A stretch of DNA of 64,000 bases from Streptomyces sp. CA-278952 (GCF_028747205.1 NZ_CP112880.1:3348001-3412000), one strand, 5' to 3'; numbered from the stretch's first letter, positions 9,445 through 17,555 are shown. The notes: generated from the sequence alone by a model not told the origin. Program-made: numbers and translations.

Positions 9445-9741
9445 TCAGTCGCGGGGCAGCAGCGTCCCCAGCGGTCCGAGGTCCAGGTTGAGGTCCTCGG
9501 GTCGCACACCGTGCTGGTCGCAGAGCTCCTTCATCCGCTGGTCGAGCAGCATGAGCGTGGTCCCGATCTCCTCGACCTGCTCGTCGCTGAGGTCGCCCTG
9601 TTCGACCCGGCGGATCGCCTGCCGCTCCATCAGCTGCCGGAGCAGCTCGACCACGGTGAGGACCAGGGCCACCAGGTCCCGCCCCATCTGCTCCGAGTCC
9701 AGATCGACCCGTGAACCCGGGGCCCGGCCCGCGCCCGTCAC
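9445..9741 (-). CDS. gvpK: Gas vesicle protein GvpK
   Basis: A 98-residue GvpK-family protein (VDLDSEQMGRDLVALVLTVV, ELLRQLMERQAIRRVEQGDL). GvpK is a helical accessory component of gas vesicle assembly. GTG 9741 overlaps the gvpS stop (GTGA). It is the last gene of the tightly coupled gvp series, whose order O-A-F-G-Y-Z-J-L-S-K equals that described for Streptomyces coelicolor. Confidence 0.93.
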   Translation of the reverse strand: MTGAGRAPGSRVDLDSEQMGRDLVALVLTVVELLRQLMERQAIRRVEQGDLSDEQVEEIGTTLMLLDQRMKELCDQHGVRPEDLNLDLGPLGTLLPRD

Positions 9742-9974
9742 AACGGCCCCCCGTCAGACCAGGGTGCCGGAACCCGCTCGCTGACCGACGAGAGCAGGGC
9801 GTGCAGTGACACCCGTACCAGAGGTACGTCGGCGATGGCGATCACCAGGTCCCCGCTGACGACGACACCGGTCGCCAGGACACGGTCCAGCAGGTCCACC
9901 AGCGGCACCCCGATGGGACCGCTCAGGGGCTCCGGGCTGTCCCAGGGGACCACCGCGCGCTCAGACGCTGCCAC
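9738..9974 (-). CDS. gvpS: GvpA/J-type gas vesicle protein GvpS
   Basis: A 78-residue GvpA-superfamily protein with VPLVDLLDRVLATGVVVSGD and the IAIADVPLVRVSLHALLSSV amphipathic segment. It is a minor structural homologue of the wall protein GvpA. The start is GTG 9974 behind GGGGAGG. It follows gvpL by 2 bp and overlaps gvpK. Confidence 0.9.
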   Translation of the reverse strand: MAASERAVVPWDSPEPLSGPIGVPLVDLLDRVLATGVVVSGDLVIAIADVPLVRVSLHALLSSVSERVPAPWSDGGPL

Positions 9975-9976
9975 GG

Positions 9977-10819
9977 CTACACCTCCCCGACGAAGGAGTA
10001 CGGCACCCAGGGGCCGGTCAGCTCGATCCGCGCCCCGGTCCGCTCGCCCAAGCCCCGTACCAGAGAGCCCAGTTCCTCCGATCTGTGCTCGGCCACGAGG
10101 TACGTGGCGTTGAGCACGTGCACCGGGCCGTCGCCTCCCGGCACGGCTCCGTGCGTACGGAGGCGGCGCGACGCGGCAGCCAGTTCACGGAGTCCGGCGT
10201 CCACGGATTCCGCGACGGACAGGGCCTGTTCCCGGCGCCGCTCGCGTCGCTCCTGGACCCCGCGTCTGCGGTTCAGATAGGCGAGCCCCGCGCCGGCGGC
10301 GGGAGCCTCGCGCCCGCCGCCTCCGGAGGTGACGGGTTCCGTTTCCTCGGAGGCTGCCGCGGGTTCCTCGGAGGCTGTCGCGGGCTCGTACACCTTCACG
10401 CCCCACTCGGCGTGGTGCGCGATGCGCTTCAGCACCCGGTGGAAGCGGTGTGCCTCGTCGTCGAGAGCACGGCGGGCCCGGTCGTCGTCGTGGTAGAGCG
10501 TGGCGAGGGGCAGCGGTACGGCGGGCCCGTGAGCGGCCGCGGCGGACACGACCTCGTGGTGGGCCCGGGCGTACCGCTCGATCTCCCGCGGGTCGGAGAG
10601 TCGCGCCTGCCAGACCTCGTCCGTGAAGTCGGCGGCCGGGACGGTCTGGACGACGGCGGTGAGCGGCCCGGAGGGCAGCAGCCGGACGGCCGCGCCGCCG
10701 GGCATGCCGACCAGACCGGTGACATCGGCCGTGTGCGTGGCACGGGTGCCCCGGCAGACGGCGAACACGTACGTGACACCGGTGTCCGGCGCCTGGTCCC
10801 GCTGGGCGCGATAGGTCAT
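9977..10819 (-). CDS. gvpL: Gas vesicle protein GvpL (GvpF/GvpL family)
   Basis: A 280-residue GvpF/L-family protein. The N-terminal YVFAVCRG and C-terminal HVLNATYLVAEHRSEELGSL plus GPWVPYSFVG are the conserved ends of the two-domain fold. A Glu/Ala-rich insertion (about residues 128-160, EEPAAASEETEPV) and an Arg-rich helix separate the halves. GvpF/L proteins are believed to nucleate or chaperone GvpA. ATG 10819 overlaps the gvpJ stop (ATGA). Confidence 0.9.
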   Translation of the reverse strand: MTYRAQRDQAPDTGVTYVFAVCRGTRATHTADVTGLVGMPGGAAVRLLPSGPLTAVVQTVPAADFTDEVWQARLSDPREIERYARAHHEVVSAAAAHGPAVPLPLATLYHDDDRARRALDDEAHRFHRVLKRIAHHAEWGVKVYEPATASEEPAAASEETEPVTSGGGGREAPAAGAGLAYLNRRRGVQERRERRREQALSVAESVDAGLRELAAASRRLRTHGAVPGGDGPVHVLNATYLVAEHRSEELGSLVRGLGERTGARIELTGPWVPYSFVGEV

Positions 10820-11205
10820 CTCTGCGCGGTCTCCTTGCTGTCGTTTCTGTCGGCGCTTCGGTTCGGGTGCGGGCCGGGGTCCTCGTCCGCGTCCGCCCCC
10901 GGTTCGAGGGCCTGGAGGCGTTCCCGCAGTCGGCGGTTCTCGTCCTCCAGGGCGTTGCGCGAGGCTCGGGAGCTGAGGGCGGGATCGGTCTCCCACCAGT
11001 CGATGCCCGCCTTCTTCGCGGTGTCGACGGATGCCACGAAGAGGCGGAGCCGGATGGTGAGGAGTTCGATGTCGAGGAGATCGATCTTGATGTCCCCGGC
11101 GATGACGATGCCCTTGTCCAGGACGCGTTCGAGGATGTCGGCGAGGTTGGTGGTCTGAGGGCCGTTGGCGGGCGGTCCTCCCTGCCGGAAGTCGAGGTCG
11201 GTCAC
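10816..11205 (-). CDS. gvpJ: Gas vesicle protein GvpJ
   Basis: A 129-residue GvpA-superfamily member. The core TTNLADILERVLDKGIVIAG, then DIKIDLLDIELLTIRLRLFV, is highly conserved. A predicted coiled coil (NALEDENRRLRERLQALE) and a charged tail follow. GvpJ is a minor wall or tip protein. The start GTG 11205 overlaps the gvpZ stop. It is distinguished from gvpA by position and by its tail. Confidence 0.92.
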   Translation of the reverse strand: MTDLDFRQGGPPANGPQTTNLADILERVLDKGIVIAGDIKIDLLDIELLTIRLRLFVASVDTAKKAGIDWWETDPALSSRASRNALEDENRRLRERLQALEPGADADEDPGPHPNRSADRNDSKETAQR

Positions 11206-12383
11206 CGCGAGGCCCCGGACCGGCGCCTGCGGCTCGCGCGCTTCTTGGCGGGCGGCTCCTCCGGCTCGTCCTCGTCCTCGTCTTCGTCCTCCTCAGACTC
11301 CGGCTCCTCCTCGTCCGGCTCCTCCTCGTCCTCGTCCGGCTCCTCCTCGTCCTCCTCCGGCTCCTCGTCCTCCTCGTCGTAGTCCTCTTCCTCGTCCTCC
11401 TCCTCGCCTTCCTCAGGCTCCTCTTCCTCGCCTTCCTCAGGCTCTTCCTCGTCCTCCTCCCCGTCCTCGTCCTCCTCCTCGCCGTCCTCAGGCTCCTCCT
11501 CGCCGTACTCCTCGTCCTCGTCCTCCCCGTCCTCGGCCTCTTCCGCCTCCTCGCGCTCGACGGCCTCCTCGTGGCTGACCACGACCTCGCCGTCGCGGAT
11601 CTCGCCGCGCCACCCCTCGGGCTCTTCCTCGGTGAGGGTCACATAGCGCTGGAAATGCTTGAAGTCCAGCCGCACGCGGCGGCCCTGGGCGCGCCAGAGG
11701 TTGCCCGTCTTCTCGAAGAACCCTGACGGGTAGTACTCCAGGACCAGCACGATGCGGGTCAGGTTCGGGGCCAGCTCATGGAAGCTGATGGCTCCGCGCG
11801 TGCTGCCCTTGGCGCCCTCGGAGGTCCAGACGATCCGGTCGTCCGGCACCTGTTCCTGCACCGTGGCCTTGAAGCTGCGGGTGGAGGGGCCGACCTTGAC
11901 CTTCCAGTCACTTTCCTCGTCCTCGCCCTTGGAGACGCTCTGGACGCCCTTCATGAAGCCGCTGAACTCTTCGTACTGCGTCCAGGCGTCGTAGGCGGTA
12001 CGCAGCGGCACACCGACGTCGATCACTTCGATGATGTTCATGAACTTGCCGCCGCCGGCCTTGCGGTTGCCCTTGCCACCGCCGCCGCCGCCGAACGCGC
12101 TCTTCGCCTTGTCCACCACCGCGTCCTTCGCGCCCTTGGCCTTCTCCGAGACGAACGCCTTCACCGGCGATTCACCCTGAAGCACGCGAGAACCGATGGC
12201 GGGCAGTGAGCCGCCGTTCTCGGCTGCGTCGGTCAACTGGCTGGTGAGGTCGGAGAGTTTGCTGCCCGCCTTCTCGGCAAGCTGCTGGACCTGAGCACCG
12301 GCGAATTTCGACAGCTCTTCCTTGATGCGGCCGACACCCGACTCCGCAGGAGCCTCGGATTCGTCCCTGTCCGTCGTTGCCAT
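11202..12383 (-). CDS. gvpZ: GvpZ: SRPBCC-domain gas-vesicle-cluster protein with acidic tract
   Basis: A 393-residue protein. Residues about 1-95 are helical, with a Gly-rich linker. Residues about 105-250 form an SRPBCC/polyketide-cyclase-like lipid-binding fold (IIEVIDVGVPLRTAYDAWTQ, FSGFMKGVQSV, VWTSEGAKGSTRG). Residues about 275-375 are nearly all Glu/Asp, and the end is basic (KKRASRRRRSGASR). It corresponds in position to gvpZ of Streptomyces gvp operons. Its function is unknown; binding of a hydrophobic surface or wall subunit is plausible. ATG 12383 lies 6 bp after gvpY. The acidic tract is encoded by an imperfect CTC/CTT-rich microsatellite at about 11260-11550. Confidence 0.85.
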   Translation of the reverse strand: MATTDRDESEAPAESGVGRIKEELSKFAGAQVQQLAEKAGSKLSDLTSQLTDAAENGGSLPAIGSRVLQGESPVKAFVSEKAKGAKDAVVDKAKSAFGGGGGGKGNRKAGGGKFMNIIEVIDVGVPLRTAYDAWTQYEEFSGFMKGVQSVSKGEDEESDWKVKVGPSTRSFKATVQEQVPDDRIVWTSEGAKGSTRGAISFHELAPNLTRIVLVLEYYPSGFFEKTGNLWRAQGRRVRLDFKHFQRYVTLTEEEPEGWRGEIRDGEVVVSHEEAVEREEAEEAEDGEDEDEEYGEEEPEDGEEEDEDGEEDEEEPEEGEEEEPEEGEEEDEEEDYDEEDEEPEEDEEEPDEDEEEPDEEEPESEEDEDEDEDEPEEPPAKKRASRRRRSGASR

Positions 12384-12389
12384 GGCTGA

Positions 12390-13385
12390 CTACCTCCGGC
12401 GATCGGCGCGCTTGGATGCTGACCGCTTCGACGTCGCTGTCTTCTTCGCGGCAGACTTCTGAGGGGCGGACTTCTTGGCTGCGGACTTCCTGGCCGGAGC
12501 GGTCTTCTTCGCCGTCTTCTTGGCCGGAGCGGACTTCTTGGCTGAAGCAGCTTTCTTGGCTGGAGCAGCCTTCTTGGCCGGAGCCTTCTTGGCCGGAGCC
12601 TTCTTCGCGGGAGCCGCCTTCTTGGCTGGAGCAGCCTTCTTGGCCGGGCCCTTCCTCGCGGGAGCCGCCCTCTTGGCTGGAGCCGCCTTCTTCGCGGGTG
12701 CGGCCTTCTTCGCTGCTGTCTTCCTGTCCGGAGCGGCCTTCTTCTCGGCCTGCTTCCTGGCCGGGGACGCCCTCCTGGCGGAGGACTTCCGCGCCCTGGA
12801 CGGCTGCGGCGGGGCCGCCTCTTCCTCTTCGGGCTCGTCTTCGTCCTCTTCGTCTTCGTCTTCGTCTTCGTCGTCTCCCTCGGGCTCCTCGTCCTCCTCC
12901 TCTTCGTCTTCCTCGGGCTCCTCGTCCTCGCCCTCGTCCTCTTCGTCTTCCTCGGGCCCCTCGGGCTCCTCGTCCTCCTCCTCGTCCTCTTCGGGCTCCT
13001 CGCCCTCCGGCTCCTCCTCGCCCTCGCCGTCGTGCTCGCCCTCGTCCTCTTCGTCCGCCTCGTCGTCCGGCGTCGCCGTGAGCCGGGCCGTCCGGTCGCC
13101 GATGGCGTCCGCCAGGGAGGCCATGGAGCGGTTGGCGGCGGCCGTCACCGCCTGGCGTCCCGCGTCGAGGACCTCGCCGCGCAACTGCTCCTGCAACTCG
13201 GCGACTTGCGGGACTTCACCGAGCCTGCGCATTCCTTCGGCCGCCAGCTGGCGGGGTTCGAGTCCGAACCGGCGCCCCGCCAGATAGGTCGCGACGCTCA
13301 GCGCGACCCGGCCCTTCTTCGTCCGGCCCAGCACATATCCGCCCACTACCGCGGCCGCGAGCGTCACCTTTGCCTGATCATCCAT
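12390..13385 (-). CDS. gvpY: GvpY: acidic tract plus histone-H1-like Lys/Ala tail
   Basis: A 331-residue protein. Residues 1-115 form the conserved part (DDQAKVTLAAAVVGGYVLG, with a short hydrophobic segment, then a helical region). Residues about 120-195 are Glu/Asp-rich with recurring EEPEG units. Residues about 200-331 are a repetitive Lys/Ala/Pro domain (AAPAKKAAPAKKAPAKKAP and similar) like histone H1 or HupS tails. ATG 13385 is favoured over GTG 13394 because GAAGG is then well spaced; it overlaps the gvpG end by 8 bp. It occupies the gvpY position. The H1-like tail could bind nucleic acid or the acidic tracts of its operon partners (inference). Confidence 0.82.
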   Translation of the reverse strand: MDDQAKVTLAAAVVGGYVLGRTKKGRVALSVATYLAGRRFGLEPRQLAAEGMRRLGEVPQVAELQEQLRGEVLDAGRQAVTAAANRSMASLADAIGDRTARLTATPDDEADEEDEGEHDGEGEEEPEGEEPEEDEEEDEEPEGPEEDEEDEGEDEEPEEDEEEEDEEPEGDDEDEDEDEEDEDEPEEEEAAPPQPSRARKSSARRASPARKQAEKKAAPDRKTAAKKAAPAKKAAPAKRAAPARKGPAKKAAPAKKAAPAKKAPAKKAPAKKAAPAKKAASAKKSAPAKKTAKKTAPARKSAAKKSAPQKSAAKKTATSKRSASKRADRRR

Positions 13386-13644
13386 GTCTGTCACCTTCTG
13401 TCGTCGGTGTCCGGCCGGCCTGTGTTGCGTACAGCCGGTCGAGCAGCCTTTCTTCCTGCGCCTCGAACTCCTCCAGCCCGATGTGCCCCTCGTCGAGCTC
13501 CTGGTTGAGGGCCGCCAGCTGCGCGCGGATCACCCCGGGGTCGTAGAGTTCGCGCTCGGCGGCGTCCTGCAACCGCTCCGCGACCCACACCACGCCCCGG
13601 GCGGGTGCCAGGGGGAGCATGAGCAGTCCGGAGATCAGCCCCAT
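13378..13644 (-). CDS. gvpG: Gas vesicle protein GvpG
   Basis: An 88-residue GvpG-family protein: GLISGLLMLPLAPARGVVWV, then AERELYDPGVIRAQLAALNQ and EGHIGLEEFEAQEERLLDRL. GvpG is an essential accessory factor of the GvpF-GvpG-GvpL type in gas vesicle assembly. ATG 13644 lies 2 bp after the gvpF stop. Confidence 0.93.
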   Translation of the reverse strand: MGLISGLLMLPLAPARGVVWVAERLQDAAERELYDPGVIRAQLAALNQELDEGHIGLEEFEAQEERLLDRLYATQAGRTPTTEGDRHG

Positions 13645-13646
13645 CG

Positions 13647-14432
13647 TCAGCCTCCACCGACCGGCGCGGGCGGCCTCGTGGTCCCGGCGTCGACGAAGCT
13701 GTAGCAGGGCAGCGGCCCCGCGAGGCGGAGCTCGACGTGGTCGCGGTGGGCCGCCGCGAAACGCTCGGCCGTTGCACGGAAGCGGTCGCTGTCCGCCCGC
13801 GCCACGAGGAACGACACGTTGAGCGCGCAGCCGGGAACCTCGGGGCCCCCGGCCGTCGCCCGGGCCATCGGGGCCAGATCGCGCAGCGCCCGCCGTCCCG
13901 CCTCGCCCGCCCGGCGTGCCAGGGCGGACGCTACGGCCGCCCCCAGCCGCACATTGGCCTCGTACCCGGGCCGCCGACGGGTTTCCTCGCGCAGCCGCCG
14001 TACGGTGGCGTCCCCCGCCACCAGTGCGGCGAGGGAGTCGTGGGCCGGCAGGGCCTTCACGTTCATCTCGATGTGCCCGGCGACCCGGTCCAGAGCGGTG
14101 AGGTGGCCCGCCTCCGCCCCGGCCAGCTGGGCGCGCAGCGCATCCTCGTCCGGTGCGACCATGCCGAAGCGCATCGGCAGGACTGGTCCGCTGTCCGCCA
14201 GACGCGTCAGGAGTTCCTGGTGAGCCAGCAGATCACGCCGCCGGGCCCGCAACTGCGCGGGGGCGGCGCTGACGACGGCGGCCACCGGGCCCACTGCGAC
14301 CGTCCGCAGCGGGGCGGGCGGGCTGCCGACGCCTCCGGACTTCCCGGGCAGCGGCGTTCCGGCCCGGACGACCGCGTACACGTACAGCCCCGTTCCGGCG
14401 GCCTGGCCCGTCCCCGGGCCGTCCACGCGCAC
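13647..14432 (-). CDS. gvpF: Gas vesicle protein GvpF
   Basis: A 261-residue GvpF/L-family protein with the GLYVYAVV N-terminal strand, PVLPMRFGMVAPDEDAL, the HIEMNVKAL motif, LNVSFLVARADSDRF and a final LAGPLPCYSFVDAG. GTG 14432 starts right after the gvpA stop, with AGAGG at good spacing; GTG 14426 is an alternative. GvpF binds GvpA and is needed for wall assembly. Confidence 0.92.
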   Translation of the reverse strand: MRVDGPGTGQAAGTGLYVYAVVRAGTPLPGKSGGVGSPPAPLRTVAVGPVAAVVSAAPAQLRARRRDLLAHQELLTRLADSGPVLPMRFGMVAPDEDALRAQLAGAEAGHLTALDRVAGHIEMNVKALPAHDSLAALVAGDATVRRLREETRRRPGYEANVRLGAAVASALARRAGEAGRRALRDLAPMARATAGGPEVPGCALNVSFLVARADSDRFRATAERFAAAHRDHVELRLAGPLPCYSFVDAGTTRPPAPVGGG

Positions 14433-14433
14433 G

Positions 14434-14928
14434 TCAGGCCTCTGCCCTGCGGCGACGGCTCGTGCCACCGCTGCCGCTGCTGCGGACGGGGGCGCGACGC
14501 TTCTTCGGGCGCGCCGGTCGTTCCTCCGCCTCTTCCTCGTCGTAATCGTCGTACTCGTCGTCATCGTCGCGGCCGCCGGCCCCGACCGCCTTGCGCACGG
14601 TGTCGCCGACGGACTCCGCGGCCTTGCGCACCTTCCGCTTGCCGATGGAGCGGGCGGCGGAGCCGCCGAGCAGCTCGGGGACGGTGGTGCTGCCGGAGTC
14701 ACGTTCGAGGTCGAGACGGTTGCACGCCTCGGCGAAGCGCAGGTAGGTGTCGACACTCGCCACGACTATGCGCGCGTCGATCTTGAGGATCTCGATGCCG
14801 ACCAGGGAGACGCGTACGAATACGTCGATCACCATGCCCCGGTCGAGAATGAGCTCCAGCACGTCGTAGAGCGTGCCGGCGCGGGGCGGGCACGGAGCGG
14901 CGCCGTCGACGTAGGTCGTGGTCGTCAT
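14434..14928 (-). CDS. gvpA: Major gas vesicle wall protein GvpA with long charged C-terminal extension
   Basis: A 164-residue GvpA-type protein. Residues about 18-80 are the wall-forming core (TLYDVLELILDRGMVIDVFV, RVSLVGIEILKIDARIVVAS). Canonical cyanobacterial GvpA is about 70 residues; the extra 80 here form a helix (KVRKAAESVGDTVRKAV), an acidic tract (DDDDEYDDYDEEEAEE) and a basic end (RPKKRRAPVR, RRRRAEA). Extended GvpA proteins are known in streptomycetes. The ATG at 14928 has GGACCCCCCC upstream; the RBS is weak or leader-dependent. Confidence 0.9.
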   Translation of the reverse strand: MTTTTYVDGAAPCPPRAGTLYDVLELILDRGMVIDVFVRVSLVGIEILKIDARIVVASVDTYLRFAEACNRLDLERDSGSTTVPELLGGSAARSIGKRKVRKAAESVGDTVRKAVGAGGRDDDDEYDDYDEEEAEERPARPKKRRAPVRSSGSGGTSRRRRAEA

Positions 14929-14963
14929 GGGGGGGGTCCTTCCAGCTGTCGGACGAAGTGGGG

Positions 14964-15287
14964 TCACTCGTCGGCGGCACCGCGCCGGTAGCGGCGAACC
15001 CGGGTGTACTCCACGAGTTCGCAGGCGCCGTCGAGCCGCACCTCGTACGAGGCGAGGAGACTGGTCGTGTCCGGGATGCGGGGCACTTCGAGGACGTCCA
15101 CGACGACGCACCAGCCGTCGTCGTCGGATCGTCGGATCGCGGAGACGCCCTCGGCCGGGTGGCTGATCAGCGATTCCAGGCTCTGACAGGCGGCGCGGGC
15201 CGCGTGCTCGGGCCCCTTCCTGGCCGAGGACTTCTTCCGGGTCCCCGGGGAGGAGCGTTCGGCGCGCGCTGAACGTTGTTCTGCCAT
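14964..15287 (-). CDS. gvpO: Gas vesicle protein GvpO
   Basis: A 107-residue GvpO-family protein. A basic leader (EQRSARAERSSPGTRKKSSA) precedes the conserved SLESLISHPAEGVSAIRRSD, GWCVVVDVLEVPRIPDTTSL and YEVRLDGACELVEYTRVRRY. GvpO is the first gene of the Streptomyces gvp operon. ATG 15287 was chosen; its promoter should lie between 15288 and 15522, where a tandem repeat is found. Confidence 0.92.
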   Translation of the reverse strand: MAEQRSARAERSSPGTRKKSSARKGPEHAARAACQSLESLISHPAEGVSAIRRSDDDGWCVVVDVLEVPRIPDTTSLLASYEVRLDGACELVEYTRVRRYRRGAADE

Positions 15288-15387
15288 GGTGACCAGTCTG
15301 GTCACCACGGGGGACTTCGCATCCTGAGTGAGCCGGTGGTGCGACATCCCGCCCGCCCGGGCCGGTCAGCAGGCAGGGCGGCCGGGC

Positions 15388-15525
15388 AGGGCAGAAGGCG
15401 GGCGAGGTCGGACGACAGCCGGGGTCAGAGACCGGCAGGGCAGAAGGCAGGCCAAGACGGACGACAGCCGGGGGCAGAGACCGGCAGGGCAGAAGGCAGG
15501 CGGAGACGGACGACAGCCGGGGTCA
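15388..15525. repeat. 49-bp tandem repeat, about 2.8 copies, upstream of gvpO
   Basis: Units start at 15388, 15437 and 15486 (AGGGCAGAAGGC...GACGACAGCCGGGG...), each 49 bp apart; the third ends after about 40 bp at the methyltransferase stop codon. Copies differ by a few substitutions (GGGCGAGGTC, GGCCAAGACG, GGCGGAGACG). The array occupies most of the space between gvpO and the upstream methyltransferase gene. Confidence 0.85.
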
Positions 15526-16200
15526 GGCCGCGGGCGGCCTCCTCGCCAGCACAAACCCCTGCGGCACCCGCTCCGGGAACGGCCCGTCCGTCTCCCGCTC
15601 CCGCCACACCCGGGACACCACCTCCAGGCCCGCGTCCCGCAGCAGCTCGGCGATCCGCTCGGGCTGCCGCCGGTGGAAGTCGAGCGAGACCTCCATGCCC
15701 CACGCCTCCGTGAACCGCAGCGGCTCGTCCCCGACCTGGAAGCCCAGCTGTACGTGCGCCCCCGGGGCCAGTACGCGGTTGAACTCCCCGAAGGCGCGCG
15801 GCAGTTCCGCGTCCGGAACATGGATCGTCGAGTACCAGGCGAGCAGCCCGCCCAGCGAGGCGTCCGGCAGCCCGAGGTCCAGCATGGAACCCTCCTCGAA
15901 GCGCAGACCCGGGTGCTCCTCCCGCGCCACGGCGACCATCCGCGGGGAGAGGTCGATCCCGAACACGTCCAGCCCCAGGCCCAGTCCGTGGAGGTGCGCG
16001 GTCACCCGCCCCGTCCCGCAGCCGACATCGGCCACCGGGAGGCCGCCGCCGCCCGCCGCCGCGAGCTCGGCGAACGCGCTCAACAGCGCACGCTCCAGGG
16101 GCTTGGCCGCCAACTCGCCTCGGGCGAAATCGACGTAGGCGGGGGCCATGGCGTCGTACGAGGACCGGGTGGCGTTCAGGAAGTCAGGCTCGGAGTTCAT
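15523..16200 (-). CDS. Class I SAM-dependent methyltransferase
   Basis: A 225-residue Rossmann-fold methyltransferase of the Methyltransf_11/25 type. The SAM-binding motif I (VADVGCGTGRVT) is at about residues 56-67, with FGIDLSPRMV, FEEGSMLDLGLPDASLGGLL and the YSTIHVPD segment after it. The substrate is unknown. ATG 16200 was chosen because NSEPDFLNATRSSYDAMAPA is the usual family N-terminus. It is followed directly by the 49-bp repeat and gvpO in the same orientation. Confidence 0.88.
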   Translation of the reverse strand: MNSEPDFLNATRSSYDAMAPAYVDFARGELAAKPLERALLSAFAELAAAGGGGLPVADVGCGTGRVTAHLHGLGLGLDVFGIDLSPRMVAVAREEHPGLRFEEGSMLDLGLPDASLGGLLAWYSTIHVPDAELPRAFGEFNRVLAPGAHVQLGFQVGDEPLRFTEAWGMEVSLDFHRRQPERIAELLRDAGLEVVSRVWRERETDGPFPERVPQGFVLARRPPAA

Positions 16201-16530
16201 GGACCGGAACCCTACGACAGGCCTGATACCGCGACTCCGCACGGGCTGAGCGCGTGACCTGCAACTCCCAGCGCGAGGCTCCGGGCTCTTGTCCCGTGCG
16301 GGCCGGCTGCGCCGGAACAGAAGCGGAGCATCTGCTTCCACCCTTGGTGGCTCGGCTTTTGCGGTGAGCCGCAACAGCATGGCCGGGCCACTGCCACCTG
16401 GGCGATTCTTCCCGTGGACGGGGTGCCCCGACCGGAGGAGAGTCCCCGGACTTCCAGGACTCGACTCCGGTCGTGCGCCCCGGCGACGGAAAGGCGCCGA
16501 GGTACCGGCGCCGTGTCGAAGGGAGCGGCG
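16201..16530. other. Intergenic region without recognisable gene
   Basis: 330 bp between the divergent methyltransferase and lipoprotein genes. Short open frames here have no family resemblance or ribosome-binding site. It is expected to hold the two divergent promoters, but no convincing -10/-35 pair was identified. Confidence 0.5.
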
Positions 16531-17457
16531 ATGAAGAGGGTGTACGTGTCCACGTGCGCCGGGATGGCGGCCATGGCGGCCCTCCTCGCCGGCTGCGACG
16601 CGGACGCCGGTACCGCACCGGAGCGCGCCCACCCGGCGGTTGAGGCGCAGGTCACCGGAGGGGAACTGTCCCCCGCCGAAGAGCTTCTGGTGCAGCGCGC
16701 GGAACAGCTGATGGTGAAGGAGTGCATGGAGGAGGCCGGCTTCAGCTACTGGGCCGGTGTCCTGCCGACGCCCGACGATCTGCGGGGCGGAGGTTACGTG
16801 CTGACCGACGCCGCCTGGGCGAAGCGCAACGGGTACGGGAGCCGGGTCCGTGAGAGGCTCCAGCGGCTGCAGCGCGACGACCCGAACCACGCCTACGCCA
16901 ACGCGCTCCCCGAGCACGAACGCGCTCGCTACGCCAAGGCGCTCGAAGGGGACTCGTCGGACGGCGTGGTGACGGCCGAACTGCCCGGCGGGGGAACCGT
17001 CGGCATCCCACGGGACAGCTGCCTGTCGGATGCGAAAGGCCGGCTGTACGGCGACTTCCAGACCTGGTACCGGGCGGACAAGACCGTCACCCACCTGGCC
17101 CGCCTCTACGCGGCGGAGGTCATCGAGGACGGTCGCACCGCGACGGCGTTGGAGGCGTGGTCCGCGTGCATGCGGGAAGCGGGCCACGACTACGCCGACC
17201 CGCCGTCGGTCCGCGCCGGCCTTCCCTCGCTCACCGAAGGGCTGACCACCGCCAAGGCGTTCGCCGTCGAGAACGGCCTGGCCGTCACCGAGGCCCGCTG
17301 CGCGACGCGTACGCCACTGGCCGCGACCCTGCGGGCGCTGACCGCCGAGTACCGCTCCCCCCTCCTGGCGGAGTACGGCGACGACGTCGCCGCGCACCGG
17401 CGGATGGGTCTCGCCGCTCTTGCACGGGCCGAGGACATCACCGGCGCGACCGCCTGA
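16531..17457 (+). CDS. Hypothetical lipoprotein
   Basis: A 308-residue predicted lipoprotein: a basic start (KRVYV), a hydrophobic stretch and lipobox LLAGC with the lipidated cysteine at 22. The mature part contains two Cys-Met-x-E/R-A-G motifs, KECMEEAGF and SACMREAGHDY, typical of an actinobacterial lipoprotein family of unknown function. ATG 16531 follows GGGAG. No enzymatic motif is seen. It lies upstream of a small secreted protein gene (98 bp). Confidence 0.82.
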   Translation: MKRVYVSTCAGMAAMAALLAGCDADAGTAPERAHPAVEAQVTGGELSPAEELLVQRAEQLMVKECMEEAGFSYWAGVLPTPDDLRGGGYVLTDAAWAKRNGYGSRVRERLQRLQRDDPNHAYANALPEHERARYAKALEGDSSDGVVTAELPGGGTVGIPRDSCLSDAKGRLYGDFQTWYRADKTVTHLARLYAAEVIEDGRTATALEAWSACMREAGHDYADPPSVRAGLPSLTEGLTTAKAFAVENGLAVTEARCATRTPLAATLRALTAEYRSPLLAEYGDDVAAHRRMGLAALARAEDITGATA

Positions 17458-17555
17458 CCGAGCGGCCGCGGGGCGGGCGCCCCGCTGATGACGACTTCCG
17501 CGGCCCCGTGCCGCGGGTTCCGCACAACACCCGAACACACAAGGAGTGATGCACC

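Noticed and set aside
8862..9509. Longer start for the Asp23 gene
   Set aside because: The added sequence overlaps gvpK and is not Asp23-like; ATG 9338 with GAGG is preferred.
12475..13287. Rightward frame with apparent hydrophobic AAFLAGAAFLAGAF repeats
   Set aside because: It is the antisense reading of the Lys/Ala-rich tail of gvpY; the gvp operon order fixes the coding strand.
15388..15525. CRISPR-like array
   Set aside because: Repeats are directly abutting with no spacers and no cas genes are nearby; it is a plain tandem repeat.
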